From Pseudomonas syringae (GTDB lineage Bacteria > Pseudomonadota > Gammaproteobacteria > Pseudomonadales > Pseudomonadaceae): a DNA stretch of 64,000 bases. Each line of letters opens with the position of its first letter. The first letter of the stretch is position 1. Both the position numbers and the translations under genes were made by a program. This document shows, one piece after another, positions 9,478-18,251 of the stretch. A model generated the notes under the pieces. The model had not been told where the DNA came from and did not search any database. It saw only the letters and a list, made by a program, of their open reading frames with translations. Location of the stretch: assembly GCF_021605415.1 (NCBI RefSeq), contig NZ_WKEQ01000003.1, positions 62,001 through 126,000 of the forward strand. The letters are read 5' to 3'.

Positions 9478-10875
9478 ATGAAACCGCGTCTCAGCCTGTT
9501 GACCGTGTGCCTGATGATCAGTGCTTGCGGCAGCCCTGTTCAGCGCCCTGACAGCGGCGTGCAACCGCCCGAATCCTGGCAATCGCCCCAGAGCGCCAGC
9601 AGCATAGGGCGCAATAATCCGCAGTGGTGGACGCAATTCGGCAGCCCGCAACTCAACCGCTTGATCGAAGAGGCGCAAGTCGGCAGTTTCGACCTCGCCG
9701 CTGCCGCAGCGCGGGTGCGCCAGGCGCAGGCAGGCACGGTGATCGCCGGTGCTGATTTGTTGCCTGAAATCAAAGGCGCGGCGAATGCCAATCGACAGAA
9801 ATTGCTGCGCGGAAGCGGCTACAGCCAACTGGACACCGACAGCGACGACGACGCGGTGGACTATTTCGACGCCAACCTTAGCGCGAGTTACGAACTGGAT
9901 TTCTGGGGCGGCAATCGAGCGGCAAGGGACAGCGCGCAATTTACCCTGCAGGCCAGTGAATTTGACCGGGCGACCGTCGAACTGACCCTGCTGGGAAGCG
10001 TTGCCGATGCCTATGCAAAAACACTGTCCTTGCGCGAGCAAAAACGCATTGCCGAGCTGAATCTGGCCAACGCGCAGAGCGTCCTGAAACTGGTGCAGAC
10101 CCGCTTCGATTCAGGCTCGGCAACGGCGCTGGAACTGGCGCAACAGAAAAGTCTGGTGGCTGCGCAACAAAGGCAATTGCCGTTGGTGCGGCAACAGGCT
10201 CAGGAGGCAGACATCACACTGGCCGCCCTGCTCGGCCGGCCGGTGCAGACACTCTCCGCCAGCAACGAAACATTCGATCAACTGCAGTGGCCCGTCATCA
10301 ATGCCGGGTTGCCGAGCGAACTGCTCAGTCGCCGCCCCGACATCGCCAAAGCCGAAGCGCAACTCCAAGCCGCCGAGGCAGACATCACCGTGGCGCGCGC
10401 CGCCATGCTGCCGGCCGTGACCCTGAGCGCGACGCTGGGAAGCGGCTCCAACCAGATGGATGATCTGCTGCGTAGCCCTTTCTATAACCTGACCGGCGGA
10501 TTGATCGCGCCGATCTTCAACAACGGGCGCCTGGCCGCCGAACGAGACAAGGCCACCGCCCGCCAGGAAGAACTGCTGGAAACCTATCGCGGCGCAATCA
10601 TCAACGGCTTCGCCGACGTCGAAAAAGCCCTCAGCAGCATTCGCGGCCTCGATGAACAGCGCCAGTGGCAAACGGAAGAACTGAACCAGGCCCAGACCGC
10701 GTTCAACATTGCCCAAAGCCGCTACGAGGCTGGTGCCGAAGACCTGCTGACCGTGCTGGAAACCCAGCGCACGCTGTATTCAGCGCAGGATCAAAACGTG
10801 CAACTAAGCCTCGCGCGCTTGCAAGCCAGCATTGCTTTGTACAAGGCATTGGGCGGAGGCTGGCAAGCCCCCTGA
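9478..10875 (+). CDS. opmQ: OpmQ, outer-membrane factor of the pyoverdine pump
   Basis: A 465-residue TolC/NodT-type outer-membrane lipoprotein. The ATG at 9478 is chosen because it gives a lipoprotein signal (LSLLTVCLMISAC, with Cys at about 17); the frame also runs 27 codons further upstream into pvdT. Two OEP repeats are visible, each containing long heptad-like helices and LxxxR/ALA-rich segments (LAAAAARVRQAQAGTV; FNIAQSRYEAGAEDLLTVLE). It starts 7 bp after the pvdT stop and completes the tripartite pump. Confidence 0.93.
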   Translation: MKPRLSLLTVCLMISACGSPVQRPDSGVQPPESWQSPQSASSIGRNNPQWWTQFGSPQLNRLIEEAQVGSFDLAAAAARVRQAQAGTVIAGADLLPEIKGAANANRQKLLRGSGYSQLDTDSDDDAVDYFDANLSASYELDFWGGNRAARDSAQFTLQASEFDRATVELTLLGSVADAYAKTLSLREQKRIAELNLANAQSVLKLVQTRFDSGSATALELAQQKSLVAAQQRQLPLVRQQAQEADITLAALLGRPVQTLSASNETFDQLQWPVINAGLPSELLSRRPDIAKAEAQLQAAEADITVARAAMLPAVTLSATLGSGSNQMDDLLRSPFYNLTGGLIAPIFNNGRLAAERDKATARQEELLETYRGAIINGFADVEKALSSIRGLDEQRQWQTEELNQAQTAFNIAQSRYEAGAEDLLTVLETQRTLYSAQDQNVQLSLARLQASIALYKALGGGWQAP

Positions 10876-10888
10876 CACGCGCCACCGC

Positions 10889-10913
10889 TTTCGCGAGCAA
10901 GCTCCGCTCCCAC
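10889..10913. repeat. Single REP-like element
   Basis: The segment TTTCGCGAGCAAGCTCCGCT followed by CCCAC is of the same family as the pair at 3992-4055. It lies between the convergent ends of opmQ and pvdP. Confidence 0.7.
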
Positions 10914-10945
10914 GGGTTTGTGCATATTCAGGCACACCGCAAACT

Positions 10946-12565
10946 TCACGCCTGGCGGGTTTTCGGCTTCAGATTGCGTGCATACCATGGCCGTTGCGGT
11001 ACGCGGCGGAACCAGCCTTCGAGTTTTTCCTCGTCTTCGACAAAGGTGATGCGCAACGCCAGTTTCATGGTTTCCGGATCCATTTCTACTGACTTGCCAG
11101 GGAGTAATCCCGGTGTCGTGTTGCAGCCATGCGTGCTCGGGCCGAGCCACGGATCGTCGATCTCGACCCAGCGCCCCGGCGCGAACCACTGCACGCCGTT
11201 GACCTCCAGTCGGCTGACCTGCCCCGGATGAAAGCGTTCGTGGGCGCGAAACCAGTCTTCAATGCGCTCATCGATCCACGCATGAAAATGCCAGAACACC
11301 GGGTTCACGTGGGAGGAAAACGGGTCGCCAAGAAAGTCGTTTTCAGGATTGAACCAACGCGCGGCAAAATCCGCCGGATCCCGCGCAAACGGCACCGGCT
11401 GGCCGTTGGAAGGATCGCGCGGCACCGACGCCCAACGCATGTGCAACCAATCGTGCAGCCCCAGCTCCACTTCGGAACCGAACTGGCCCAGGGTCAGCTT
11501 CGACAAATACTGCGGATCGCGGTACTGCGATTCCCACACCTCGAAGTTGCTCTGATACGTCTCGGCAGTCTTGATATCGCTGACCCATTGACTGAACTCG
11601 TCATCGCCCTCGGCTATCCAGGTCGGCGGCAATGAGGTGCCGTCGTGGTTATCGAAATAACGGACAAAACCCTGACGATCTCGCAGCAGTTCCGGTTGCG
11701 GCAACGGGAAAAACCGCCACGCCGGCAGATCCTGCATGGAACGCGCGGTGCCGAGCATGTGCCGGTGCATAAAAAAGAAATCGACCCCGGAACCGTTGCG
11801 GTCCTTGCGCGGACCGCGCGCGTCACGTTCCTTGTTACGCGGCCCGGGCTGCCAGCCGAGACCGCGCAGCGCATCGTGTTTTTCCTTGGACAGCCGGTGC
11901 CATTTGTCCCGCGTGGCATGCCAGAGCTGATGGAACAGGCGATGCTCGGGCGACACCAGCCAGGCGAGTAATGTCGCGTTCAATCCGGCCCGCTCCCTCG
12001 CTTCGGGAAACAGACACTTCACCGCGATGAAACGGTTGTCCTGCGCCGGCAAGGCCAATGGGCGATCCAGACGCTCAACCGAGCCACTCAGCGTACCGCT
12101 GCCGGCATTGCCGAATCCGGCCCAGACCTCGTCCAGACTCATGTTCAACTGGTAATCGACGCTGCCGTCGTTACCCAACAGTCGCCAACTCAGTTTTGCC
12201 GCGTCGGCAGCGGCCAGATCTCCGAGAACGCGGTAACGCGGCGGTTCAACAGAGCGCAACCGTTCTGGCGTGTCGATAAAACCGCACACCGCCCGCCCCT
12301 TTTGACCAATGTCCAGAAGCACTTCCAGCCCCTCGACCGGCAGCCCTTGCAGACCCGCGTCATGCCCCTCGAAACGAATCCGCCAGACCCCGCGCAAACT
12401 GTTCGCCAAACGTTGCCCGGCCACGCTGGCGACGTCGAAGGAAGCCTCCCCCGGGGTGATCGTCGGATCCGGCTGCGTCCATTCACGATGCCCGAACCAA
12501 GCTGCCGGCACTGCTGCGCCGGTCAGTGCCAGGCCCGCCATGAACCATCGTCGAGAAATCTTCAT
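10946..12565 (-). CDS. pvdP: PvdP, periplasmic tyrosinase of chromophore maturation
   Basis: A 539-residue copper enzyme that oxidises the D-Tyr/Dab unit of ferribactin to build the pyoverdine chromophore in the periplasm. The N-terminus has a Tat signal (SRRWFMAGLALTGAAVPAAW). A novel N-terminal beta domain comes first, and His-rich tyrosinase-type segments follow (HRLFHQLWHATRDKWH; FFMHRHMLGTARS; SHVNPVFWHFHAWIDERIED). In the P. aeruginosa enzyme a C-terminal Tyr blocks the copper site; Tyr528 in the C-terminal segment RPWYARN is a possible equivalent. It is transcribed divergently from pvdM, with its own PvdS box at 12610-12633. Confidence 0.95.
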   Translation of the reverse strand: MKISRRWFMAGLALTGAAVPAAWFGHREWTQPDPTITPGEASFDVASVAGQRLANSLRGVWRIRFEGHDAGLQGLPVEGLEVLLDIGQKGRAVCGFIDTPERLRSVEPPRYRVLGDLAAADAAKLSWRLLGNDGSVDYQLNMSLDEVWAGFGNAGSGTLSGSVERLDRPLALPAQDNRFIAVKCLFPEARERAGLNATLLAWLVSPEHRLFHQLWHATRDKWHRLSKEKHDALRGLGWQPGPRNKERDARGPRKDRNGSGVDFFFMHRHMLGTARSMQDLPAWRFFPLPQPELLRDRQGFVRYFDNHDGTSLPPTWIAEGDDEFSQWVSDIKTAETYQSNFEVWESQYRDPQYLSKLTLGQFGSEVELGLHDWLHMRWASVPRDPSNGQPVPFARDPADFAARWFNPENDFLGDPFSSHVNPVFWHFHAWIDERIEDWFRAHERFHPGQVSRLEVNGVQWFAPGRWVEIDDPWLGPSTHGCNTTPGLLPGKSVEMDPETMKLALRITFVEDEEKLEGWFRRVPQRPWYARNLKPKTRQA

Positions 12566-12609
12566 TGCCCTACCTTGTCAGCCGTGAAGCAGGCTTTATC
12601 CAAGCTAGA

Positions 12610-12633
12610 ACGTTTGTTGCCCGGACAAATTTA
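12610..12633 (-). promoter_or_regulatory. PvdS box for pvdP
   Basis: TAAAT-N16-CGT on the minus strand, 45 bp before the pvdP ATG. It is one of two divergent boxes only 30 bp apart in the pvdP/pvdM spacer. Confidence 0.85.
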
Positions 12634-12663
12634 ACGGCCTATCCGGCCATTCTCCGGCCCCAC

Positions 12664-12687
12664 TAAATTTGCCGCCCCGTCGGTCGT
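12664..12687 (+). promoter_or_regulatory. PvdS box for pvdM-pvdN-pvdO
   Basis: TAAAT-N16-CGT on the plus strand, about 62 bp before the chosen pvdM start. Confidence 0.85.
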
Positions 12688-12749
12688 TCTTTCCAGATAG
12701 CAACGGCCTATGCGCCTGCACCTCGACGGCGAACCTGACTGAGATGGCA

Positions 12750-14120
12750 ATGACAAAACCACGTTCGAAAAAGGCTCTTTACATCGGCCTGCCACTGGCC
12801 CTGGCAATCAGCGCCGGCGCCGGTTTTGCAGCCTGGGACATTTGGTTCAAAGACGACCTCGGCTACGCGCCCAAAGTCGTGAAACAGGCAGACGAGCTGC
12901 ACGAACACATGCTCTCTTTCGACAGCCACGTCAGCCTGATGCAGAACTTCGGCACCGCCGGCAATGAGGCCGACAAGGACGGCGATGGCCAGTTCGATCT
13001 GGTCAAGGCCAATCGTGGACGCTTGTCCGGCGCGGCGCTGACGATCTTCGGCTGGCCAGAAATCTGGAACGGCGCCAACGCCCCGCACAAGCCCACCGCC
13101 GGGTTCGTCGAGGAGGCGCGCAATCAGCAGGAAATCCGCTACAAAATCATTTCCGGCATGGTGCGCGATTACCCCAACCAGGTTGCGATTGCCTACACCG
13201 CCGACGACTTCCGCCGCCTGCACGGCGAGGGCAAATTCGCGATTTTCATCAGCATGCTCAATGCCTATCCGCTGGGCCACGACCTGAACCGGCTGGACCT
13301 GTGGGCCGCACGCGGCATGCGCATGTTCGGCTTCAGCTACATCGGCAACAACGACTGGGCCGACTCGTCTCGCCCATTGCCGTTCCTCAACGATTCGCCG
13401 GACGCCCTCGACGGCCTCTCGGACATCGGCAAACAAGCGGTCAAACGCCTGAACGATCTCGGCGTGATCATCGACGTGTCGCAGATGTCGACCAAGGCGC
13501 TCGAACAAGTCGCGCAGCTGAGTCGCACGCCGATGGTGGCCTCGCATTCCGCGCCACGGGCGATGGTGGATATTCCACGCAACCTCAGTGACAAGGAAAT
13601 GCAACTGATCAAGCACAGCGGCGGCGTGGTGCAGATCGTCGCGTTCTCGCAATACCTGCGTCCGTTAACCCAAAGCACGCAAAACAAGCTCAACGAACTG
13701 CGCGCTGAATTCGGCCTGCCGCCGCTGCCCAATCTGGCGATGGCGCTAATGCCCGGCGACCCGATCATTTCCGCGTGGTCGGAACAGAAGTTCGGCCAGT
13801 ACGCCAGCCGTCTCTACGCAATCCTCGAAGAGGAGCCGAAGGCCAGCCTCAAGGATCTGGGCGATGCCATCGACTACACCGTCAGAAAAATCGGCATCGA
13901 CCATGTCGGCATCAGTTCCGATTTCAACGAGGGCGGCGGCGTCAAAGGCTGGGAAAACGTCGGGCAGATTCGCAACGTGACCGCCGAACTGTTGTCACGC
14001 GGCTACTCCGAAGCGGACATCGCCAAACTCTGGGGCGGCAACTTCCTGCGGGTCTGGGATCAGGTCGAGAAATCGGCGAAACCGGCGCTGGCCACCGCTC
14101 GGGACACCGCCAAGCCATGA
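12750..14120 (+). CDS. pvdM: PvdM, periplasmic dipeptidase-like maturation protein
   Basis: About 456 residues with an N-terminal membrane/signal segment (ALYIGLPLALAISAGAGFAA) and the membrane dipeptidase (peptidase M19) fold: FDSHVSLM near the start replaces the zinc motif usually containing HxD, and later segments include IDVSQMS, VASHSAPRA, and IGIDHVGISSDFNEGGG. In Pseudomonas PvdM is needed in the periplasm for ferribactin oxidation rather than for known peptide cleavage. Two ATGs are possible (12744, 12750); GAG lies 6 nt before the second. Its stop overlaps the pvdN start (ATGA). Confidence 0.93.
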   Translation: MTKPRSKKALYIGLPLALAISAGAGFAAWDIWFKDDLGYAPKVVKQADELHEHMLSFDSHVSLMQNFGTAGNEADKDGDGQFDLVKANRGRLSGAALTIFGWPEIWNGANAPHKPTAGFVEEARNQQEIRYKIISGMVRDYPNQVAIAYTADDFRRLHGEGKFAIFISMLNAYPLGHDLNRLDLWAARGMRMFGFSYIGNNDWADSSRPLPFLNDSPDALDGLSDIGKQAVKRLNDLGVIIDVSQMSTKALEQVAQLSRTPMVASHSAPRAMVDIPRNLSDKEMQLIKHSGGVVQIVAFSQYLRPLTQSTQNKLNELRAEFGLPPLPNLAMALMPGDPIISAWSEQKFGQYASRLYAILEEEPKASLKDLGDAIDYTVRKIGIDHVGISSDFNEGGGVKGWENVGQIRNVTAELLSRGYSEADIAKLWGGNFLRVWDQVEKSAKPALATARDTAKP

Positions 14121-15397
14121 GCAATCGTCGTGATTTCCTGAAACAGGCCGGCATCGTTGCTGCCGCATTGCCGCTCGGTGCGAGCCTGCAAAACGTGGCC
14201 AGCGCATCGTCCATCGCCCCGCTGCCGCGCAACAAATGGGCGCAGTTGCAACAGCTGTTCGATCAGGATCCGAGCTACCTGCACTTCTCCAATTTCCTCG
14301 TCACCACCCACCCGAAACCGGTGCGTGAGGCCATCGAAATGCATCGCGCCGAGCTGGATAAAAACCCCGGCATGGCGATGGACTGGGATCTGGGCGTCAC
14401 CGAAAAACGCGAAGAAGCCGTGCGCGTCTGGGCCGGCAAGTATTTGCAGGCGGATGCCCGCCAGATCGCCCTGACCGGCAGCACCACCGAAGGTTTGACG
14501 ATGATCTACGGCGGCGTGCATGTGCGCGCCGATCAGGAAATCCTCACCACCGCGCACGAACACTATGCGACGCACACGATTCTCGACCTGCGCACCCAAC
14601 GCGAAGGCACCCGCGTGCGCAAGATTCGCCTGTTCGATGACCCGCAAAAGATCAGCCAGGACGACTTGCTCGCCCGCATTGATGACGCCATCCGCCCCGA
14701 GACCCGGGTGCTCGGCATGTGCTGGGTGCATTCGGGCAGCGGTGTGAAACTGCCGCTCGCCGCCATCGGCGCGCTTGTCGACAAACACAACCGTGGGCGC
14801 AACGATGCCGATCGCATCATTTATGTGGTCGACGGCGTACACGGTTTTGGTGTGGAAGACCTGAGTTTCCCGGCGATGAACTGCGATTTCTTCATCGCCG
14901 GCACGCACAAATGGATGTTCGGCCCACGCGGTACCGGCATCGTGTGCAGCCGCACCCGCGAAGTGAAGTACGTTACGCCGATCATCCCGACGTTTTCCGA
15001 GGCCGAGCATTTTTCCAAGACCATGACGCCGGGCGGCTATCACGCTTTCGAACACCGCTGGGCGCTGGGTGAAGCCTTCAAATTGCACCTGCAACTGGGC
15101 AAGGCCGAGGTGCAGGCGCGGATTCATGAACTCAACCGCTATTTGAAAACACGCCTGCAACAACGCCCGCCAATCGAACTGGTGACGCCGTTGAGCCCCG
15201 AGTTTTCCGCAGGCTTCACATTCTTTCGGGTCAAGGGCCAGGACAGCGACAAAATCGCCGCCCACTTGATGGCCAACCGCGTGGTGGCCGATGCCGTCAA
15301 CCGCGACGTGGGCCCGGTGATCCGCACGGCGCCGGGGCTGCTCAACAGCGAAGCGCAAATCGACCGCTTGCTGGCGGTGCTCGACCAGAGCCTGTGA
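14117..15397 (+). CDS. pvdN: PvdN, PLP-dependent enzyme modifying the chromophore side chain
   Basis: A 426-residue aminotransferase class V-like protein. A Tat signal (NRRDFLKQAGIVAAALPLGA) directs it folded to the periplasm. The PLP-binding Lys265 lies in FIAGTHKWMFGPRGTG, and the cofactor Asp in IYVVDGVHGFG. PvdN converts the N-terminal glutamate side chain of pyoverdine into succinamide; its presence suggests this strain can make the succinamide form. The ATG overlaps the pvdM TGA, so the two are translationally coupled. Long minus-strand frames here are shadows. Confidence 0.95.
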   Translation: MSNRRDFLKQAGIVAAALPLGASLQNVASASSIAPLPRNKWAQLQQLFDQDPSYLHFSNFLVTTHPKPVREAIEMHRAELDKNPGMAMDWDLGVTEKREEAVRVWAGKYLQADARQIALTGSTTEGLTMIYGGVHVRADQEILTTAHEHYATHTILDLRTQREGTRVRKIRLFDDPQKISQDDLLARIDDAIRPETRVLGMCWVHSGSGVKLPLAAIGALVDKHNRGRNDADRIIYVVDGVHGFGVEDLSFPAMNCDFFIAGTHKWMFGPRGTGIVCSRTREVKYVTPIIPTFSEAEHFSKTMTPGGYHAFEHRWALGEAFKLHLQLGKAEVQARIHELNRYLKTRLQQRPPIELVTPLSPEFSAGFTFFRVKGQDSDKIAAHLMANRVVADAVNRDVGPVIRTAPGLLNSEAQIDRLLAVLDQSL

Positions 15398-15434
15398 GCC
15401 CGAGCGATTCCTTTACCTTTGATCGAGACCGAAG

Positions 15435-16343
15435 ATGAACCGCGAACTGCACCGTTTTTCCTTGAGGGCGTTACCGACACTGGCGCTCGCCACCCTCGCT
15501 GCCGGCTTGTTCTCGACGTCGGCACCGGCCGCCACGCCGCCCGTGCCGGGCAAGGTGTTTAAGGACTGCAAGGATTGCCCGGAAATGGTCGTGCTGCCCA
15601 CCGGCACGTTCACCATGGGCACGCCTGAAGATGAAGTCGGCCGTGAGCCGGACGAAGGGCCGCTGCACCCGGTCACTTTCGCCAAGCCACTGGCAATCAG
15701 CCGCTTCCCGATTCTCAAAGGCCAGTGGGACGCCTACCTCAGCGACACCGGCTACAAGATGCCGGACGGGGATGAACGCCCGGGCCGCGCCTGCAAGGCC
15801 GGGATTCCCGACTACCAGGGCAGCGATCCGCGCAAGCAATACACCGACAGACACCCGGCGGTGTGCATGGACTATCCCGAGGTGGAAGCCTACGTCGCGT
15901 GGCTGTCGAAGAAGACAGGCAAACAGTATCGGCTGGTCAGCGAATCACTGCGTGAGTACGCGGCCCGTGGCGGCACGACCGGCCCGTTTCCTTTCCCGTT
16001 CGACGAGGGCAAGGAATACAGCATCGCCCGACACGCCAATACCTATGGCGCCGCTGATGGCTACAACTTCACCGCACCGGCCGGCAGCTTCCCGGCCAAC
16101 GCGTTTGGCGTGTACGACATGCACGGCAACATCTACGAGTGGACTGCCGACTGCTACAACGAAAACTACGTCGGCGCCCCGAGCGATGGCAGCGCCTGGC
16201 AGACCGGCAAGTGCGACATCCGCCGCATTCGTGGCAACGACTGGGGCGAAGCACCGGTGTTCTCGCGCTCCGGCAATCGCAACGCCACCTACACCGACAC
16301 GCGCGGTGACTGGATAGGCTTGCGCGTCGCCCGGGATCTGTAA
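15435..16343 (+). CDS. pvdO: PvdO, formylglycine-generating-enzyme-like maturation protein
   Basis: A 302-residue periplasmic protein with a Sec signal (ending SAPAA, about residue 33) and a single FGE-sulfatase domain: VVLPTGTFTMGTPEDEVG, HPVTFAKPLAISRFPI, YRLVSESLREYAARGG, FGVYDMHGNIYEWTADCY and the C-terminal RSGNRNATYTDTRGDWIGLR. PvdO is required for a late oxidation step from ferribactin to pyoverdine. It follows pvdN by 37 bp in the same operon. Confidence 0.93.
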   Translation: MNRELHRFSLRALPTLALATLAAGLFSTSAPAATPPVPGKVFKDCKDCPEMVVLPTGTFTMGTPEDEVGREPDEGPLHPVTFAKPLAISRFPILKGQWDAYLSDTGYKMPDGDERPGRACKAGIPDYQGSDPRKQYTDRHPAVCMDYPEVEAYVAWLSKKTGKQYRLVSESLREYAARGGTTGPFPFPFDEGKEYSIARHANTYGAADGYNFTAPAGSFPANAFGVYDMHGNIYEWTADCYNENYVGAPSDGSAWQTGKCDIRRIRGNDWGEAPVFSRSGNRNATYTDTRGDWIGLRVARDL

Positions 16344-16354
16344 ACGCGCGCGGC

Positions 16355-16378
16355 TAAATTAACCTTCCCTTCAGTCGT
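16355..16378 (+). promoter_or_regulatory. PvdS box for pvdE
   Basis: TAAAT-N16-CGT followed by TTTTACAGG, in the pvdO-pvdE spacer, about 108 bp before the pvdE ATG. It shows that pvdE can be expressed apart from pvdMNO. Confidence 0.85.
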
Positions 16379-16485
16379 TTTACAGGTGGGCGCGATCCGA
16401 TGCATCGCGCCACCGCCCTCTATGTCACCCAGGCCACACCCGCGACCGATGCCGGGCCCGGCCACTCTTCAAGCAGGGAACCTCC

Positions 16486-18135
16486 ATGAGCAAACCAACA
16501 CGCGGGGTGATCAATGAATTGTTCGCCCTGCTCAAACCCTTTCGCCTGATCGTCATCGGCTCGATTCTGCTCGGCATGATCGGTGGCCTCAGCGTTACGG
16601 CATTGCTGGCGACGATCAACAACGTCCTGCACGCCGAGGCAGGCCTGACCAACACCGTGGTGGGGATCTTCGCCGGGCTGTGTCTGCTGGCGCTGGTGAG
16701 CTCGATTTTTTCCGACATCGGCACCAACTGGGTCGGCCAGCACATCATTGCCAGACTGCGTAAAGAGCTGGGTGAAAAAGTGCTGTCGGCGCCCATCGAG
16801 CAAATCGAACGCTACCGCAGCCATCGACTGATTCCGGTGCTGACCCATGATGTCGACACCATCAGCGATTTCGCCTTCGCCTTCGCCCCGCTGGCCATTT
16901 CCCTGACCGTGACCCTGGCGTGCATGGGCTATCTGGCGATGCTGTCGTTGCCAATGTTTCTGATGATGGTCGTGGCGATCGCCATCGGCACCGTCATTCA
17001 ATACATCGCCCGTGGACGCGGCATGCAAGGTTTCATGAAGGCCCGCGACTACGAAGACGAATTGCAAAAGCACTACCACGCCGTTGCCGAGGGTGCCAAG
17101 GAACTGCGTATCCACCGCCCGCGCCGCCAGCGCATGTTCGTGTCCGGCATCGAAGGCACCGCCAACCGGATTTGCGCCACCCAGGTGCGTTCGGTGAACA
17201 TTTTCGTCGTCGCCAAAACCCTTGGTTCGATGCTGTTCTTCGTGGTGATCGGCTTGGCGTTGGCCATGCAATCGCTGTGGCCGAACGCCGACAAGGCCGT
17301 GATGAGCGGCTTTGTGCTGGTGCTGTTGTACATGAAGGGCCCGCTGGAACATTTGATTGCCACGCTGCCGATTGTCAGCCGCGCGCAAGTTGCGTTCCGC
17401 CGCATCGCCGACCTGTCCGAACAGTTTTCGTCACCGGAGCCGCACTTGCTGCTCAACCATAAGACGGAAAAAGCCACGCCGGTTCACACCCTGGAACTCA
17501 CCGATGTTTCTTACAGTTTCCCCGCCGTGGAAGGCAGCAAGCCGTTCCGTCTGGGGCCGGTGAATCTGAAGATCGAGCAAGGCGACATCATTTTCATCGT
17601 CGGTGAAAACGGCTGTGGCAAAACCACGCTGATCAAGCTGTTGCTCGGCCTTTATGCACCGCAACAGGGTGAGATTCGTCTGAACGACCGGGCCGTCACT
17701 GCCGTCACCCGTGATGATTATCGCCAGTTGTTCACCACGATTTTCGCCGACTACTACCTGTTCGACGATGTGGTGCAAGGCGACACCCATATCCCTGAAG
17801 ACGCCAACCAATACCTGCAACGCCTGGAGATCGCGCACAAGGTCAGCGTGCGCGACGGCGCGTTCACCACCACCGATTTGTCCACCGGGCAGCGCAAGCG
17901 TCTGGCACTGGTCAATGCGTGGCTGGAAGAACGCCCGGTGCTGGTGTTCGACGAATGGGCGGCTGACCAGGATCCGACATTCCGGCGGATTTTCTACACC
18001 GAACTGCTGCCGGATCTGAAGCGTCTGGGCAAAACCATCATCGTCATTTCCCACGACGATCGTTACTTCGATGTCGCCGATCAACTGGTGCGTATGGAGT
18101 CCGGAAACGTCATCACCGAGCTGCAACCTGCCTGA
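16486..18135 (+). CDS. pvdE: PvdE, ABC exporter for ferribactin
   Basis: A 549-residue cyclic-peptide-type ABC half transporter: six membrane segments in the first ~290 residues (for example FRLIVIGSILLGMIGGL and LAISLTVTLACMGYLAML), then the ATPase with Walker A VGENGCGKTT, a non-canonical signature LSTGQRKRLALVNA and Walker B PVLVFDEWAADQD. It moves the acylated, immature peptide from cytoplasm to periplasm, where PvdP, PvdO, PvdN and PvdM act. It is the last gene of the plus-strand maturation block before fpvA. Confidence 0.96.
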   Translation: MSKPTRGVINELFALLKPFRLIVIGSILLGMIGGLSVTALLATINNVLHAEAGLTNTVVGIFAGLCLLALVSSIFSDIGTNWVGQHIIARLRKELGEKVLSAPIEQIERYRSHRLIPVLTHDVDTISDFAFAFAPLAISLTVTLACMGYLAMLSLPMFLMMVVAIAIGTVIQYIARGRGMQGFMKARDYEDELQKHYHAVAEGAKELRIHRPRRQRMFVSGIEGTANRICATQVRSVNIFVVAKTLGSMLFFVVIGLALAMQSLWPNADKAVMSGFVLVLLYMKGPLEHLIATLPIVSRAQVAFRRIADLSEQFSSPEPHLLLNHKTEKATPVHTLELTDVSYSFPAVEGSKPFRLGPVNLKIEQGDIIFIVGENGCGKTTLIKLLLGLYAPQQGEIRLNDRAVTAVTRDDYRQLFTTIFADYYLFDDVVQGDTHIPEDANQYLQRLEIAHKVSVRDGAFTTTDLSTGQRKRLALVNAWLEERPVLVFDEWAADQDPTFRRIFYTELLPDLKRLGKTIIVISHDDRYFDVADQLVRMESGNVITELQPA

Positions 18136-18160
18136 TTGTGAAAATTTCGTAAAAAAAATG

Positions 18161-18194
18161 CGTTGAGCCTTTCCGGTTTTCAAAAGGCTCAACG
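18161..18194. terminator. 12-bp stem-loop between pvdE and fpvA
   Basis: CGTTGAGCCTTT is repeated inverted as AAAGGCTCAACG with a 10-base loop. No clear T-run follows, so it could be a pvdE terminator, an mRNA-stabilising hairpin or part of the fpvA leader. The AT-rich sequence just upstream (GAAAATTTCGTAAAAAAAAT) and the partly Fur-like ATAGAAATCGTTCTC at 18211-18225 are possible fpvA control sites. Confidence 0.6.
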
Positions 18195-18251
18195 TCTTAC
18201 TTACAGTTAATAGAAATCGTTCTCAGTCAACACTTGAAGAGTAGAAGAACA

